Positions 1-9,105 are shown, counted from the stretch's first letter. The stretch: 64,000 nt of DNA from Gloeotrichia echinulata CP02 (GCA_038087035.1 CP051187.1:4655001-4719000), one strand, 5' to 3'. The notes: generated by a model not told the origin, from the letters alone. Numbers and translations: made by a program.

Positions 1-1318
1 TATCCCGTAGCCAGCGGAAGAAATCTGTAAAACTGATTTGTCCCTGGGTGGCTAGTTTGACTGCGGCTTCGGCGTTGAGTTTTCCTGCACCGTAATAATT
101 TAAACCATCATCCTGGATAACTCGTGCTGATTGTTTGAGGACTTTTAACACTTCCTCTGGATCTTTAATTCCCTTAGCTTTGATTAAGGCTGCAACCCCT
201 GCGACATGGGGCGAAGCCATACTTGTACCCTGTAAGCCAAGAAAGACGCCTTCGCCCTGTTCGTTGATCGTTTCTTGCAGAATCGTACCAGCATCACTAC
301 CACCAGGGGCTGAGATATCCACCCCAGCACCAAAGTTAGAGTATGGGGCTTTTTCTCCATCAGCACCGAATGCTGAAACGCCGATCACATGGGGATAGCG
401 GGCTGGATAGCTAGATCCATTTTCATTTTCATTGCCAGCGGCGGCAATAATGACTACACCTTTTTTGTGGGCATAATCAATTGCTTGCTTCAACAATTGA
501 CTTTCTCCGCCACCACCCAAGCTCATGTTAATTACATCTGCGCCTTTATCGGCGGCAAATTTTATCGCTTCGGCAATATCGGCCACTGTACCAGCGCCAA
601 AGGCATTCAGTACCTTCAACGGCATCAGATTGGCTTCGTAGGCGATTCCAGCCACGCCATATTTGTTATTAGTGGCTTGGGCAATAGTACCGGCAACATG
701 GGTACCGTGTCCGTTATCATCCTTGGCGTCTTCGCGGTCGTTAACAAAATCGTAGCCTTTGACGAATTTCGTCTCATACAAGTCGCGGACACGAGTAATA
801 CCGGAGTCAATTACCGCAACTGTCACGCCGCTACCCTTGGTTTGAGTCCATGCACCTTCAACACCGATGTTGTGCAAGTTCCACTGCTTGCTGTAATATT
901 CGTCATTAGGACCAATTAAGGAGGTACTTGGCTCGTCATCATCTTGGGGGCGTAAAAAGTCTGCCAACCAAGAAGGTGTACCTACGGGAACTGTCTTGTA
1001 GATATAATTTGGTTCGATAAATTCCGTCGCTGACTGAAAAGGAGACTTTTGTAGCTCTTTGAGTCGTTGGCGATCGCCTTTGATAATATAGACATTATCC
1101 AGCGCCGAAAATTTATTATCTAGTTCGGGTGTAACCTTGTATTGTTGGGCGATCGCTTGCAAATCCTGTTGTATGACCTGTGCGGGAATATTTTCGCGGA
1201 AATCTAGCAAAATCGTCTCAAAATCACCTTTAGCTGCCAGTCCCTGAAAATTCAGGTAAGCCACCGCAGCTGCTCCTAACCCAATGATAAACAAGCAAAA
1301 TAATATAAGTTTTTTCAT
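1..1318 (-). CDS. S8 family serine peptidase (subtilisin-like), 3' end outside window
   Basis: Secreted or membrane-anchored subtilase; the first 439 codons are in the window and the gene runs off the left edge. The start ATG at 1318 is followed by a hydrophobic signal or anchor (MKKLILFCLFIIGLGAAAVA). Residues about 40-110 look like an inhibitor-type propeptide. The catalytic triad is complete and in one frame: Asp near residue 171 (VIDSGIT), His near 204 (NGHGTHVAGT) and Ser near 366 (GTSMASPHVAG), with the oxyanion Asn in AAAGNENEN. Protein turnover outside the cytoplasm is inferred from the signal. The physiological substrate is unknown. The large open frames on the plus strand here are shadows of this gene. 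Confidence 0.93.
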   Translation of the reverse strand, partial: MKKLILFCLFIIGLGAAAVAYLNFQGLAAKGDFETILLDFRENIPAQVIQQDLQAIAQQYKVTPELDNKFSALDNVYIIKGDRQRLKELQKSPFQSATEFIEPNYIYKTVPVGTPSWLADFLRPQDDDEPSTSLIGPNDEYYSKQWNLHNIGVEGAWTQTKGSGVTVAVIDSGITRVRDLYETKFVKGYDFVNDREDAKDDNGHGTHVAGTIAQATNNKYGVAGIAYEANLMPLKVLNAFGAGTVADIAEAIKFAADKGADVINMSLGGGGESQLLKQAIDYAHKKGVVIIAAAGNENENGSSYPARYPHVIGVSAFGADGEKAPYSNFGAGVDISAPGGSDAGTILQETINEQGEGVFLGLQGTSMASPHVAGVAALIKAKGIKDPEEVLKVLKQSARVIQDDGLNYYGAGKLNAEAAVKLATQGQISFTDFFRWLRD

Positions 1319-1426
1319 AGCAAGTCATCACCGCTTTTTGCCAGTTTGCTCACTACGATAACTTATCTACGTCGCTGTTGGTGTATTTTGCATTGTAGTT
1401 ACTCAGGACTGAGGCATTTTTAGACA

Positions 1427-1843
1427 ATGGAACGTGGTCTTTTATGGTTACCCCTGTTAGCAATTTTTTTCTGGTTGGCTTGGCAAGGGTCACAGGAATA
1501 TCAAAAAGTAGAGGCTTATCGTACTTGGGCAGAGCAATTTGAACGAGCTAAGTACGATATTTATGCTGTCTTAGGTCAAAAAGACAACAATATCACCTGG
1601 GGAAAACCGACACCAAAAGGTCCGATTAAATTAGAAACTTTTTCTCTGGCGAATGTCAAAGAAATCCGCCTTTTGATAGATGATAAACAAATAGAAATAG
1701 AAAATCCACCAAATAAAGGTCGTACTATTGAGTTAGAATTTTTATTTCCCGAACCGACTAATTCGGTACGCATTCCATTTACAGAAATCCCGTTAGCAGC
1801 AGAATGGGGTAAGTATTTGCAGAGAGTTATGACTGAGGAGTGA
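1427..1843 (+). CDS. conserved hypothetical membrane-anchored protein
   Basis: 138 residues starting at an ATG. Residues 6-20 form one hydrophobic segment (LLWLPLLAIFFWLAW), giving a probable N-terminal anchor with the rest in the periplasm or cytoplasm. The body has alternating hydrophobic/charged stretches (VKEIRLLIDDKQIEIE, TIELEFLFPEP) that look like beta strands. No catalytic motif is visible. It is divergent from the S8 protease with about 108 bp between the starts, so the two may share a promoter region. Its 3' end converges on the histidine kinase. I do not recognise the family. Confidence 0.7.
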   Translation: MERGLLWLPLLAIFFWLAWQGSQEYQKVEAYRTWAEQFERAKYDIYAVLGQKDNNITWGKPTPKGPIKLETFSLANVKEIRLLIDDKQIEIENPPNKGRTIELEFLFPEPTNSVRIPFTEIPLAAEWGKYLQRVMTEE

Positions 1844-1888
1844 GGAGCAATTTCAAGCGTTAAGTAGCTTTCATGAACTCCTAACTCC

Positions 1889-3319
1889 TTACCCTTCGGA
1901 TTGTTCAAATGGAATTTGAATCACAAATTCTGCTCCCTGTCCAGGAGATGAAATACACTCTAATGAACCTCGGTGTCGCTCCGTGATAATTTTGTGGCTA
2001 ATAGATAAACCTAAACCAGTACCTTTGCCTATAGGCTTGGTTGTATAGAAGGGTTCAAATAATCGTTCTCGTACTGCTGCTGACATTCCAGGCCCATTAT
2101 CGGCGATGCGGATAATGATTTGTTGGGCATTTGGCCTTTCTGTAGAGATGCGAATCTCAGGATTTTTGCTAGTTTCGTTATTCAATAATGACTCTTCTAA
2201 GGCATCTATGGCATTTGCTAAGATGTTCATAAAGACTTGATTGAGCGGTCCGACGTAGCACTCGACTAAAGGCAAATCGCCGTATTCTTTAATCAATGTA
2301 ATTTTTTCACGATTGCCTTTTGCTTTGAGGCGGTATTCCAAGATAATGAGGGTGCTGTCGATAGCGTCATGGATATCGATTGCTTTTAATTCAGATTCAT
2401 CGACGCGGGAAAAAGTGCGTAGAGAAGCAACGATTTTGCGGATGCGTTCTGCACCAACTTTCATGGAACAAATGAGGCTTGGTAAGTCTTCGAGCAAAAA
2501 TTCGAGGTCTATAGCTTCGGCTTCATCTTCAATTTCGGGGACAGGATCTGGGTAATGTATCCGATAAAGGTTAAGTATATTTAATAAATCATGGGTATAG
2601 TTGTTGGCGTGGCCGAGATTGCCATAGATGAAGTTAACTGGGTTATTGATTTCGTGGGCAACTCCAGCTACTAATTCACCCAGAGAGGACATTTTTTCAC
2701 TTTGGATGAGTTGGGATTGAATCTGCTGGAGTTGGTTGAGGGTTTGCTCTAATTCGAGTGCTTGCTGCTGTTTGTGGTGGACTTCACTGTTGCTTTGAGT
2801 AAGTTCTGTTTGTTGAACAAAAGTTATATCTTCAATTATTGACAGCAGTCCAATGATTGTACCATTTAAATCAGTCACAGGGGTGTTGTACCACTTGCAG
2901 GTAATAATTTTGCCGTCTTTTGTCAAATTATCACTGGTACTGAAAATCACATTTTTTTGCTTGAGTAATGCTGTGAATGACTGGTTTAGTGTTGTTCTAG
3001 CACTTTCTGGTAGTAACAGCCCTACCGCATGGCGACCTAGTGCTTCACTCTGACTGTAGCCAAAGATATTTTCAGCAGCCAGATTCCACTCAGTCACCTC
3101 AAAGGACAGATTCCAGGTAATCACCCCTAGGGGATGACGCTGCATCAAAAAGGATAACTTATGCTGTAATTCCTTGATAGTTTCGCCTGTGTGCTGGGAA
3201 TTCATCCACAGTCTATATTGCTGTTTGATTGAACGACTTGCAAACAAAAATGCCCTTTCTAGTTGCTCAATGCGTTGGCGTAGGGTTGTTAACTCTTCGT
3301 GTAGGGCTTCAGTGGACAT
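1889..3319 (-). CDS. PAS-domain sensor histidine kinase
   Basis: Cytoplasmic two-component kinase of 476 residues with no membrane segment. An N-terminal coiled coil (about 5-60) is followed by a PAS domain (about 60-170; GVITWNLSFEVTEWNLAAENIFGYS, split here as GVITWNLSFEV and AENIFGYS), a second coiled coil (175-210), the H-box with phospho-acceptor His222 (GELVAGVAHEINNP), and an ATPase domain with N-box (NILANAIDALEE), G1 (IADNGPGM), F-box (FEPFYTTK) and G2 (GKGTGLGLSI). The HEINNPVNFI form of the H-box is common in cyanobacterial kinases. No response regulator is adjacent, so the partner and signal are unknown. Confidence 0.93.
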   Translation of the reverse strand: MSTEALHEELTTLRQRIEQLERAFLFASRSIKQQYRLWMNSQHTGETIKELQHKLSFLMQRHPLGVITWNLSFEVTEWNLAAENIFGYSQSEALGRHAVGLLLPESARTTLNQSFTALLKQKNVIFSTSDNLTKDGKIITCKWYNTPVTDLNGTIIGLLSIIEDITFVQQTELTQSNSEVHHKQQQALELEQTLNQLQQIQSQLIQSEKMSSLGELVAGVAHEINNPVNFIYGNLGHANNYTHDLLNILNLYRIHYPDPVPEIEDEAEAIDLEFLLEDLPSLICSMKVGAERIRKIVASLRTFSRVDESELKAIDIHDAIDSTLIILEYRLKAKGNREKITLIKEYGDLPLVECYVGPLNQVFMNILANAIDALEESLLNNETSKNPEIRISTERPNAQQIIIRIADNGPGMSAAVRERLFEPFYTTKPIGKGTGLGLSISHKIITERHRGSLECISSPGQGAEFVIQIPFEQSEG

Positions 3320-4089
3320 ACTGGGTTCTGATCTATTTTATATATTTTTAGATAGTTAGCTACAGCGTGCTTATACTTTCCGTACAGATCTGATTTTCTT
3401 AAACCGTCTCTGTAGTTAAAATGCCCAGAAAAGTTAATACTTTAACGATAGATTGCGAAACTTATTGATTTTTCACGAGAATCAAGGGACAGGGGGACAG
3501 GGGGACAAAAGTCAAGCGTCAAGCGTCAAAACCCTGTGGGATACTTTTTCCCATTGTTACAAAAACCCAATGAATCCCCAATCCGCAATCCCCAATCCCC
3601 AATCCCCTATGATGCAGTTTTTGGATTGAACGCACCCGAACAATAAAGGCAATATAGTTGGGGAAACTTTGCGCTAAAAATAGCGTTACCAGAAAAACTG
3701 GCGTTCTCAGTGTGTCGTTGGAACTTTTGCCTACGTTGGCGAAGCCTGCGCTCCGCGCATACACTCTAGTAAAAATGTTAGTAATATTAGGAACAAAACT
3801 CATAATTACTAATATAAAAATGGTCGTGTCTCCAGGTTTTGCCTTTTACCGTACCAACTGTATTGTACCACGTACCCTGGGTTTCGCTAACCCTACCTAA
3901 ACTTCATTATAGGTAGGGACTGCGCTCAACATTTTTGTTCAACATATATACTGAATTGAAAATGTAAATAACAAATCTTTGCTCTAGCGGCATTTTTCTA
4001 TTATTCTTGGGCATAGCTTCAGGATTTACTATTTCTGACATTATCTCTGGCTGATATAAATTACCTAGATTTTTGATACCAAGTAACCA
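3320..4089. other. intergenic region with short repeats, no supported gene
   Basis: Holds a G-rich run (GGGACAGG repeats near 3486-3506), a C-rich STRR of CCCAATC heptads at about 3568-3607 and a small dispersed repeat at 3731-3758 (CTACGTTGGCGAAGCCTGCG and following). Open frames across it have no recognisable domain, and one overlaps the start of the next gene. I see no convincing coding sequence. Confidence 0.6.
3731..3758. repeat. small dispersed repeat (SDR-like)
   Basis: GC-rich motif built from GGCGAAGCCTGCGCTCCGCG. Related forms occur at 20540-20582, 20620-20650, 25488-25514, 25665-25698, 29750-29788, 33206-33240, 38346-38370 and 53615-53680. It resembles the very small dispersed repeats reported for Nostoc genomes. 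The comparison is by eye. Confidence 0.6.
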
Positions 4090-4707
4090 ATGCGAACAAC
4101 CACAGGTTATGTTCACACCAAGCCAACAGCACCAACGACTCCAGTCTACCCCCCGTCTGTACCATTGTCTGTATACCGGGAATTGGCAACGGAGTTACAG
4201 ACAGTTCAGGCTAAGTTAGATACAGTCACCGCTAAAAATCAGCAACTAGCCCAAGAAAATCAATTACTGCGCCAAGAAATTACTAAAGTCGTTCAGTCTT
4301 TGTTACACCTGCAAAAGTTGGTTGATCCCCAAGTTACAAGTGCTACGCCTGGCGATCGCCAAGTTCCCCATTCGGCTACAGATATTAAACATCCCACCCA
4401 GCCTCCAATCCCTCAAGCACGTCCCCGTCAGCAGGTTTCACGTCCGCGTCCAGTAGGGACAAAAGAAGCGCAGACCAGTAAAAGCCCTCGTTCTGAGTTT
4501 TCTGTCTCTGTAAAGGAAATAATCTCACCAATGCCAGAACCTGTCTTCGTCGAAGAGCAGCAAGTTAGATCTTATCCCTCTACTGAACCAAAAACAAAGG
4601 AAATTAGTATCTGGTGGTTATTAATCACCACATTGTTAATTATGCTTACCGCTTTTAGTGCTGGGTATTTGATTGTGCGTCCCATGTTTGAACATCAGAA
4701 TCGTTAA
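4090..4707 (+). CDS. hypothetical protein with coiled coil and C-terminal membrane anchor
   Basis: 205 residues. Residues about 28-75 form a Gln/Leu-rich coiled coil (LATELQTVQAKLDTVTAKNQ, then QLAQENQLLRQEITKV). A Pro/Ser/Arg-rich disordered linker follows, then one membrane segment near 172-195 (WWLLITTLLIMLTAFSAGYL) close to the C-terminus. This is a tail-anchored layout with the coiled coil in the cytoplasm. It lies upstream of glnB in the same direction, but the 380-bp gap with its own promoter-like signals argues against an operon. The family is not recognised. Confidence 0.7.
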   Translation: MRTTTGYVHTKPTAPTTPVYPPSVPLSVYRELATELQTVQAKLDTVTAKNQQLAQENQLLRQEITKVVQSLLHLQKLVDPQVTSATPGDRQVPHSATDIKHPTQPPIPQARPRQQVSRPRPVGTKEAQTSKSPRSEFSVSVKEIISPMPEPVFVEEQQVRSYPSTEPKTKEISIWWLLITTLLIMLTAFSAGYLIVRPMFEHQNR

Positions 4708-4979
4708 TTGGGGTCATTTGGGTTTGTAGTTGCGCTTTAGCGCCCTTAATTGTCGCAGCGCTTAAGCGCAACTACGAACAAATCAATTCAGCCCTGGATT
4801 ATTGGTAGTGAATCTACTAACTAAGGGAATTCATGTATTTTTGAGTCGCATAAGTTACAAACATCAATGCTAGGATGAGGGTAAATAGATGATGTCATAA
4901 TCTGAAAAAATCTCTGATTAGTAAGATTTACCGCTATTACTGTCAGAAATATAGAGAGAGGGTATCTACACTTAAAAGA

Positions 4980-4993
4980 GTGGTTCTTATTAC
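4980..4993 (+). promoter_or_regulatory. candidate NtcA-type box upstream of glnB
   Basis: GTG-N8-TAC, which also fits GT-N10-AC, lies about 95 bp before the glnB start. A weak -10-like TACTAG follows at 5014-5019, about 20 bp downstream of the box, near the spacing of NtcA-activated promoters. NtcA control of glnB is known in other cyanobacteria. The match here is by eye and is not the canonical GTA-N8-TAC. Confidence 0.35.
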
Positions 4994-5087
4994 ATAGGTT
5001 TTTGAGTTAGTGCTACTAGTTACAGCATCAGGCAGTGAATCTGGTTAGATAGATAATCGAAGCTAGTAGAAGTAAGGAGAACGAAAG

Positions 5088-5426
5088 ATGAAAAAAGTAG
5101 AAGCTATTATCCGCCCGTTTAAGCTAGATGAGGTAAAAATCGCCTTGGTGAATGCTGGTATTGTTGGTATGACTGTTTCTGAAGTTCGCGGGTTTGGAAG
5201 GCAGAAAGGTCAAACTGAACGTTATCGTGGTTCTGAATATACCGTTGAGTTTCTGCAAAAACTCAAGGTAGAAATCGTTGTTGAGGACGACCAGGTTGAT
5301 ATGGTAGTAGAGAAAATTATCTCTGCAGCCCGAACTGGTGAAATCGGTGATGGCAAAATTTTCATATCACCTGTTGAACAAGTGATTCGGATTCGTACTG
5401 GGGAAAAGAACACAGAAGCGGTTTGA
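5088..5426 (+). CDS. glnB: nitrogen regulatory protein PII
   Basis: 112 residues, the normal PII length. PII is a trimeric cytoplasmic sensor of ATP/ADP and 2-oxoglutarate that controls partners such as NAGK and PipX in cyanobacteria. The T-loop carries RYRGSEYTVEFL with Ser49, the residue phosphorylated in Synechococcus, and Tyr51. The second signature TGEIGDGKIFI and the C-terminal VIRIRTGE are intact. A strong Shine-Dalgarno (AAGGAGA) lies 8-9 bp before the ATG. It is monocistronic, with a possible NtcA box upstream, and is followed by STRRs. Confidence 0.98.
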   Translation: MKKVEAIIRPFKLDEVKIALVNAGIVGMTVSEVRGFGRQKGQTERYRGSEYTVEFLQKLKVEIVVEDDQVDMVVEKIISAARTGEIGDGKIFISPVEQVIRIRTGEKNTEAV

Positions 5427-5427
5427 G

Positions 5428-5470
5428 AAAGTTAGGAGTTGGGAGTTAGGAGTTAGGAGTTAGGAGTTAT
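5428..5470. repeat. STRR, heptad repeats of the AGTTAGG type
   Basis: Tandem GTTAGGA/GTTGGGA heptads directly after glnB. The same heptad family recurs at 10115-10175 after prmA and near 46690-46710. Confidence 0.85.
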
Positions 5471-5510
5471 GGATGAAAGTTTCTTACTCCAAACTCCTTG
5501 CGCTTGACTC

Positions 5511-6089
5511 CTAACGTTGAATTTTGTCCAACTGGGGAAGTAAAGCTGTAAAAGCCTCTCCGCGATGGCTAATTGACTTCTTTAATTCTGGTGTCATCTC
5601 AGCAAAGGTCAATTGTTGATCGGGAACGTAAAAAATTGGATCGTAGCCGAAACCAGATTGTCCACGGGGTGTATGGAGAATTTCGCCACGACAAACGCCT
5701 TGAGATTGTAGGGCGATCGCACCATCAGGACGAGCGATCGCTACTACACAAATAAATTGGGCTTGGCGATTGACTTCGTTACCCAATTCTGTTAATACTC
5801 TAGCAATGCGTTCCGAGTCGGTTTTGCCATAACGAGCAGAATACACCCCTGGTGCGTTATTTAAGGCTGTTACTTCCAAGCCGGAATCATCAGCAATTGC
5901 CCAGTTTCCCGTGGCTTTAGCGACCTCTGAGGCTTTGAGACAAGCATTGGCCTCAAAGGTGTCCCCTGTCTCTTCAATTTCCAATTCTTCAGGTTTGAGG
6001 GTTAATTCCCAACCAGAACCAGCAAGGTAAGCTTGCATTTCCCGCAACTTACCTGGGTTTCCTGTGGCTACTACAAGTAATTTTGTCAT
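5511..6089 (-). CDS. rdgB: RdgB/HAM1 non-canonical purine NTP pyrophosphatase
   Basis: 192 residues, typical for the Ham1 family, which hydrolyses dITP/XTP to monophosphates and so keeps inosine and xanthosine out of DNA and RNA. Visible motifs: N-terminal nucleotide-binding VVATGNPGKLREM (about 6-18), EETGDTFEANACLKA, the acidic AIADDSGLEVTALNNAPGVYSARY, and SGFGYDPIFYVP plus SHRGEAF at the C-terminus. The start ATG at 6089 lies within the first copy of an upstream heptad array, so no ordinary ribosome-binding site is visible. Confidence 0.95.
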   Translation of the reverse strand: MTKLLVVATGNPGKLREMQAYLAGSGWELTLKPEELEIEETGDTFEANACLKASEVAKATGNWAIADDSGLEVTALNNAPGVYSARYGKTDSERIARVLTELGNEVNRQAQFICVVAIARPDGAIALQSQGVCRGEILHTPRGQSGFGYDPIFYVPDQQLTFAEMTPELKKSISHRGEAFTALLPQLDKIQR

Positions 6090-6242
6090 TTGTCATTTGT
6101 CATTTGTCATTTGTCATTTGTCATTTGTCATTTGTTATTTGTCATTTGTTATTTGTCAAAAGTCATTTGTCATTTGTTATTTGTTATTTGTTATTTGTCA
6201 AAAGTCATTTGTCAGTTGTCAAAAGTCATTTGTCAGTTGTCA
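6083..6242. repeat. STRR, TCATTTG heptad array
   Basis: More than 20 near-perfect TCATTTG heptads with variants TTATTTG, TCAAAAG and TCAGTTG. It abuts and overlaps the first codons of rdgB and forms its whole upstream region. A related array (GTCATTTGTCATTGG) lies at 59979-60040. Confidence 0.95.
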
Positions 6243-6252
6243 AGAGCTAAAA

Positions 6253-6303
6253 TCTTGACTCTTGACTCTTGACTCTTGACTCTTGACTCTTGACTCTTGA
6301 CTA
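6253..6303. repeat. STRR, TCTTGAC heptad array
   Basis: Seven or so perfect tandem copies of TCTTGAC, ending a few bases before the stop codon of the phosphohexomutase gene. Confidence 0.92.
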
Positions 6304-6306
6304 ATT

Positions 6307-7743
6307 CTACTCTGCCCAGTGTTTCGCCCACGCCAGAGTTTGATGGACTTGTTCGAGTGTGGGTGCTTCGCAGTAGAGGCGTAATACTGGTTCTGTGCCG
6401 CTAAATCGAATCATTAACCAGCTGTTGTCGGCTAGACGGAATTTGTACCCGTCTATTGTCTGACAATCGATGACTGCAAGTCCAGCAATTTCGGTTAAGG
6501 GTTGGGTTTGCAGTTGTTGTAAAAGCCGCGATCGCACTTCCATGCTTGCGAGGGGCAAATCTATGCGATCGTATGCTGAGGTGAAACCTGTTTGTGTTTG
6601 CAGGTGGCGATAATATTCACCTAAATCCTGCTCTGATTCGACAATCGCCTCTAGGACGTACAATGCTGATAGCAGTGCGTCTCGTTCGGGTATATGACTG
6701 CCATAGCCAATTCCTCCTGACTCTTCGCCGCCGAGTAATACTTCTGCGGCTAACATTCTATCTGCTATGTATTTGTAACCTACGGCTGTTTCAAATACTG
6801 ATAGGTTATGTAATGCTGCTACAAGGGGCATTAAGTCGGAACCGCTGACAGTTTTGACGATTTCACCTTTAAAGCTGCGTCGTCTGGTTAAGTGGTCGAT
6901 TAATATTGGGATCAATACTTGGGAACTCAAGAAGTTGGCTTCTCCATCCACGGCGGCGATGCGATCGCAGTCTCCGTCAAATACTAACCCTACGGCTAAA
7001 CCTGTGGGATTGTTTTCTCGGTGGTTTCGGATTACCTCAAATAGTTGAGAAAGGTATTTAGGTAAGGGTTCTGGCGCACCACCACCAAATAAGGGGTCGC
7101 GGTTGCTGTTGATTTCTTGGACGCGATCGCCTAATAGTTGGGCTAATCCACCAGCCGCCGCGCCATGCATGACATCGGCAAATACTGTCAGTTTACCTGA
7201 GGCAATTGCTTCTCTAATTTTCGCAATATCTACTTTCCCTTCGAGTGCTTGATTGTAACTCGGCCAGGGATTAAATCGCTCTATCTTGCCGGGGTTTGTT
7301 ACAGGTGACACGCCAACAGACAACAATCCTTCTATCTCTTGGGTAACTTCTGGCGGTACGGAACCACCAAAAGCACCCTTGACTTTTAACCCTAAATATG
7401 TTCCTGGATTATGACTAGCTGTAATTACTAATGCTCCTAAAGCATTAAGTTGTTTTGCAGCCCAGCTAAAAGCTGGTGTGGGAGCATAGGTTTCACTGAG
7501 GATGACATCAAAGCCGACAGCTATGACAGAATCGGCGACAACGCGAGCAAACTCTTCAGCCATAAATCGGCGATCGTAACCTACTATGATCGTCCGGCTA
7601 CCCGTCGTAGAAAAATATGTATTGTATAATACTTTTGCGGCAACTGGTGCGACTAAGGCTAGGCGTTCAAAGGTGAACTCATCACCAATAACGCCCCGCC
7701 AGCCGTCTGTACCAAACTTGATCGAGTTAGCTACAACTGGCAT
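6307..7743 (-). CDS. phosphoglucomutase/phosphomannomutase family protein
   Basis: 478-residue alpha-D-phosphohexomutase that moves phosphate between C1 and C6 of a hexose phosphate through a phosphoserine. Four family signatures are present: the N-terminal KFGTDGWRGVIGDEF (about 9-23), the phosphoserine loop VITASHNPGTYLG with Ser110, the metal-binding loop FDGDCDRIAA, the sugar loop GGEESGGIG and the phosphate-binding RFSGTEPVLRLY. Whether glucose, mannose or glucosamine phosphate is preferred cannot be read from the motifs. It is a single gene with heptad repeats on both sides. Confidence 0.93.
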   Translation of the reverse strand: MPVVANSIKFGTDGWRGVIGDEFTFERLALVAPVAAKVLYNTYFSTTGSRTIIVGYDRRFMAEEFARVVADSVIAVGFDVILSETYAPTPAFSWAAKQLNALGALVITASHNPGTYLGLKVKGAFGGSVPPEVTQEIEGLLSVGVSPVTNPGKIERFNPWPSYNQALEGKVDIAKIREAIASGKLTVFADVMHGAAAGGLAQLLGDRVQEINSNRDPLFGGGAPEPLPKYLSQLFEVIRNHRENNPTGLAVGLVFDGDCDRIAAVDGEANFLSSQVLIPILIDHLTRRRSFKGEIVKTVSGSDLMPLVAALHNLSVFETAVGYKYIADRMLAAEVLLGGEESGGIGYGSHIPERDALLSALYVLEAIVESEQDLGEYYRHLQTQTGFTSAYDRIDLPLASMEVRSRLLQQLQTQPLTEIAGLAVIDCQTIDGYKFRLADNSWLMIRFSGTEPVLRLYCEAPTLEQVHQTLAWAKHWAE

Positions 7744-7855
7744 TGGGGTATCCTAACTTTGTACCTGAGGATTCTACCATTTTTATCTTATCCAAGGTAA
7801 AAAAAACATATAGTAAAAGTCAGGAAAATTGCTACTTAGTTGGCTTGACAATAAG

Positions 7856-7942
7856 GACTGGGGATTGGGGACTGGGGACTGGGGATTGGGGATTGGGGAT
7901 TGGGGACTGGGGATTGGGGATTGGGGATTGGGGATTGGGGAT
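7856..7942. repeat. STRR, GGGGATT/GGGGACT heptad array
   Basis: About 12 tandem heptads (GGGGACT, GGGGATT) in the 661-bp gap between the phosphohexomutase and the OmpA-like gene. The same heptad occurs at 3568-3607, 20503-20515, 20582-20616 and 37680-37700. Confidence 0.92.
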
Positions 7943-8035
7943 TCTTTCAAATGTGCAATCTCACACTCACTTGAAAATAAGACCCCATCCCTAGTCCCGC
8001 GATTTCAAAGTCTTATACAATACCACTAAAACGCT

Positions 8036-8160
8036 GACACATGTAGGAGCGAGTGGGGGCACGGCAATGCCGTGCCCCGGAAGCTGGTATCATATCGTGT
8101 GGATTTAGGGGTATCTAAAAATTTATCCGGCTAAACAAATAGTTTGAAAACACGCCCTAG
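8036..8160 (+). repeat. E8 dispersed element, copy 1
   Basis: About 125 bp running from ACACATGTAG through a core palindrome (GGGGCACGGCAATGCCGTGCCCC) to AAACACGCCCTAG. An inverted copy lies at 14063-14187. The two differ by few positions, mainly around the core. Confidence 0.8.
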
Positions 8161-8277
8161 TCCTTCCACCACGAGATGGAGGGGAATAAGAAGTTTTTCA
8201 TGTGTCCTGGTGTAAGTTGGGAATGACGGCTACTTAATCTTGCTCTTTGTGTCTTGGTGGTTTAAATTTTGAACCTG

Positions 8278-8293
8278 TAACTGAACTGTATTG
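8278..8293. repeat. solitary end of an E3 element
   Basis: TAACTGAACTGTATTG, identical to the right terminal repeat of the complete E3 copy at 62827-62953, without the rest of the element. Confidence 0.6.
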
Positions 8294-8404
8294 GCAAATA
8301 AAATAACAAATTTATCGATATTGAGTATCAATTTGTCCTAGAAAATCAGCCGGAAATATTGTAAAAGAACGAAGTAAGTTCCCTAAAGAACGGTCAGGGG
8401 TTTT

Positions 8405-8980
8405 ATGAGTAAGCGTGACAATCCGGCAGTATTAGTTTTAACTCTGATAGCGACTTTTGGTGTGAGTGTGGCTGGTATTTGGTGGGCACACCAATTTGGG
8501 TTGGGATTAAATTCTGGTGTAGAAAATGATTCGGAATTTGAAACGGTATATACATCGACACCAGAACCTGTGAGTAAATTGCCAAACAAGAATACATTAC
8601 CTCCCACTCCGATTACCAAACAACTGAAAACCGCAAATGATATTGGTAAATACCAGGTGAAAGGGCTGGTAAAATTTCCAAATGACTCTACTCAAATCCC
8701 TGATGAAGGTGTACAAATGCTGAATAAATTGGCTGAAAAAATTGCTGAATTTGATCCGCAAACTGTCGCTATTCGGGTGATTTCAAATTTTGGTGATTCT
8801 GAATCATATCAGAGTCTTGGACAAGAACGGGGAGAGGAAGTAGCTGGCTATCTGCGCGATCGCGGCTTGAAACACAAAATTGTGATTTCCCGCAAACGTG
8901 CTAAACCAACGCCTGATAACTTTTCACCGCCAGACCAACCCAATCCACCTGTAGAAATTCAGTTGTATGGCATTCAATAG
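8405..8980 (+). CDS. OmpA-like domain protein with N-terminal anchor
   Basis: 191 residues. An N-terminal membrane segment (about 8-30, VLVLTLIATFGVSVAGIWWA) is followed by a low-complexity Pro/Thr linker and a C-terminal domain (about 85-190) resembling OmpA/MotB peptidoglycan-binding domains: a beta strand (VKGLVKFPNDSTQI), then EGVQMLNKLAEKI, then LGQERGEEVAGYLRDRGL. The usual Asp/Arg pair that binds peptidoglycan is only partly recognisable, so binding is uncertain. It is not co-directional with its neighbours and probably stands alone. Confidence 0.72.
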   Translation: MSKRDNPAVLVLTLIATFGVSVAGIWWAHQFGLGLNSGVENDSEFETVYTSTPEPVSKLPNKNTLPPTPITKQLKTANDIGKYQVKGLVKFPNDSTQIPDEGVQMLNKLAEKIAEFDPQTVAIRVISNFGDSESYQSLGQERGEEVAGYLRDRGLKHKIVISRKRAKPTPDNFSPPDQPNPPVEIQLYGIQ

Positions 8981-8981
8981 C

Positions 8982-9078
8982 TTACAGCAATTTTCACTCA
9001 TTTGAACCACAGATCTTCGTAGGGGCGCAAGGCCTTGCGCCCCTACCCTGTGGTCTATTTACCTGAAAATGGCTGTAA
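8982..9078. mobile_element. E1 palindromic element (complete)
   Basis: 97 bp with imperfect terminal inverted repeats (TTACAGCAATTTTCA and, inverted, TTACAGCCATTTTCA), subterminal GAACCACAG/CTGTGGTC and a perfect core GTAGGGGCGCAAGG plus its complement at 9019-9046. No coding capacity. Other complete or partial copies: 17865, 20299, 20397, 33142 and 39642. Confidence 0.88.
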
Positions 9079-9105
9079 CTGATATTTTGCGCCATTCTTA
9101 ATAAC

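Noticed and set aside
389..919. 176-codon plus-strand open frame
   Set aside because: It lies wholly inside the S8 protease gene on the other strand, whose catalytic motifs are in frame; shadow.
3519..4116. Open frames on both strands in the 3.3-4.1 kb gap
   Set aside because: They run through heptad and dispersed repeats, lack ribosome sites, and one overlaps the start of the 4090 gene.
6083..6242. CRISPR or coding repeat
   Set aside because: Seven-base tandem units without spacers; a short tandem repeat typical of these cyanobacteria.
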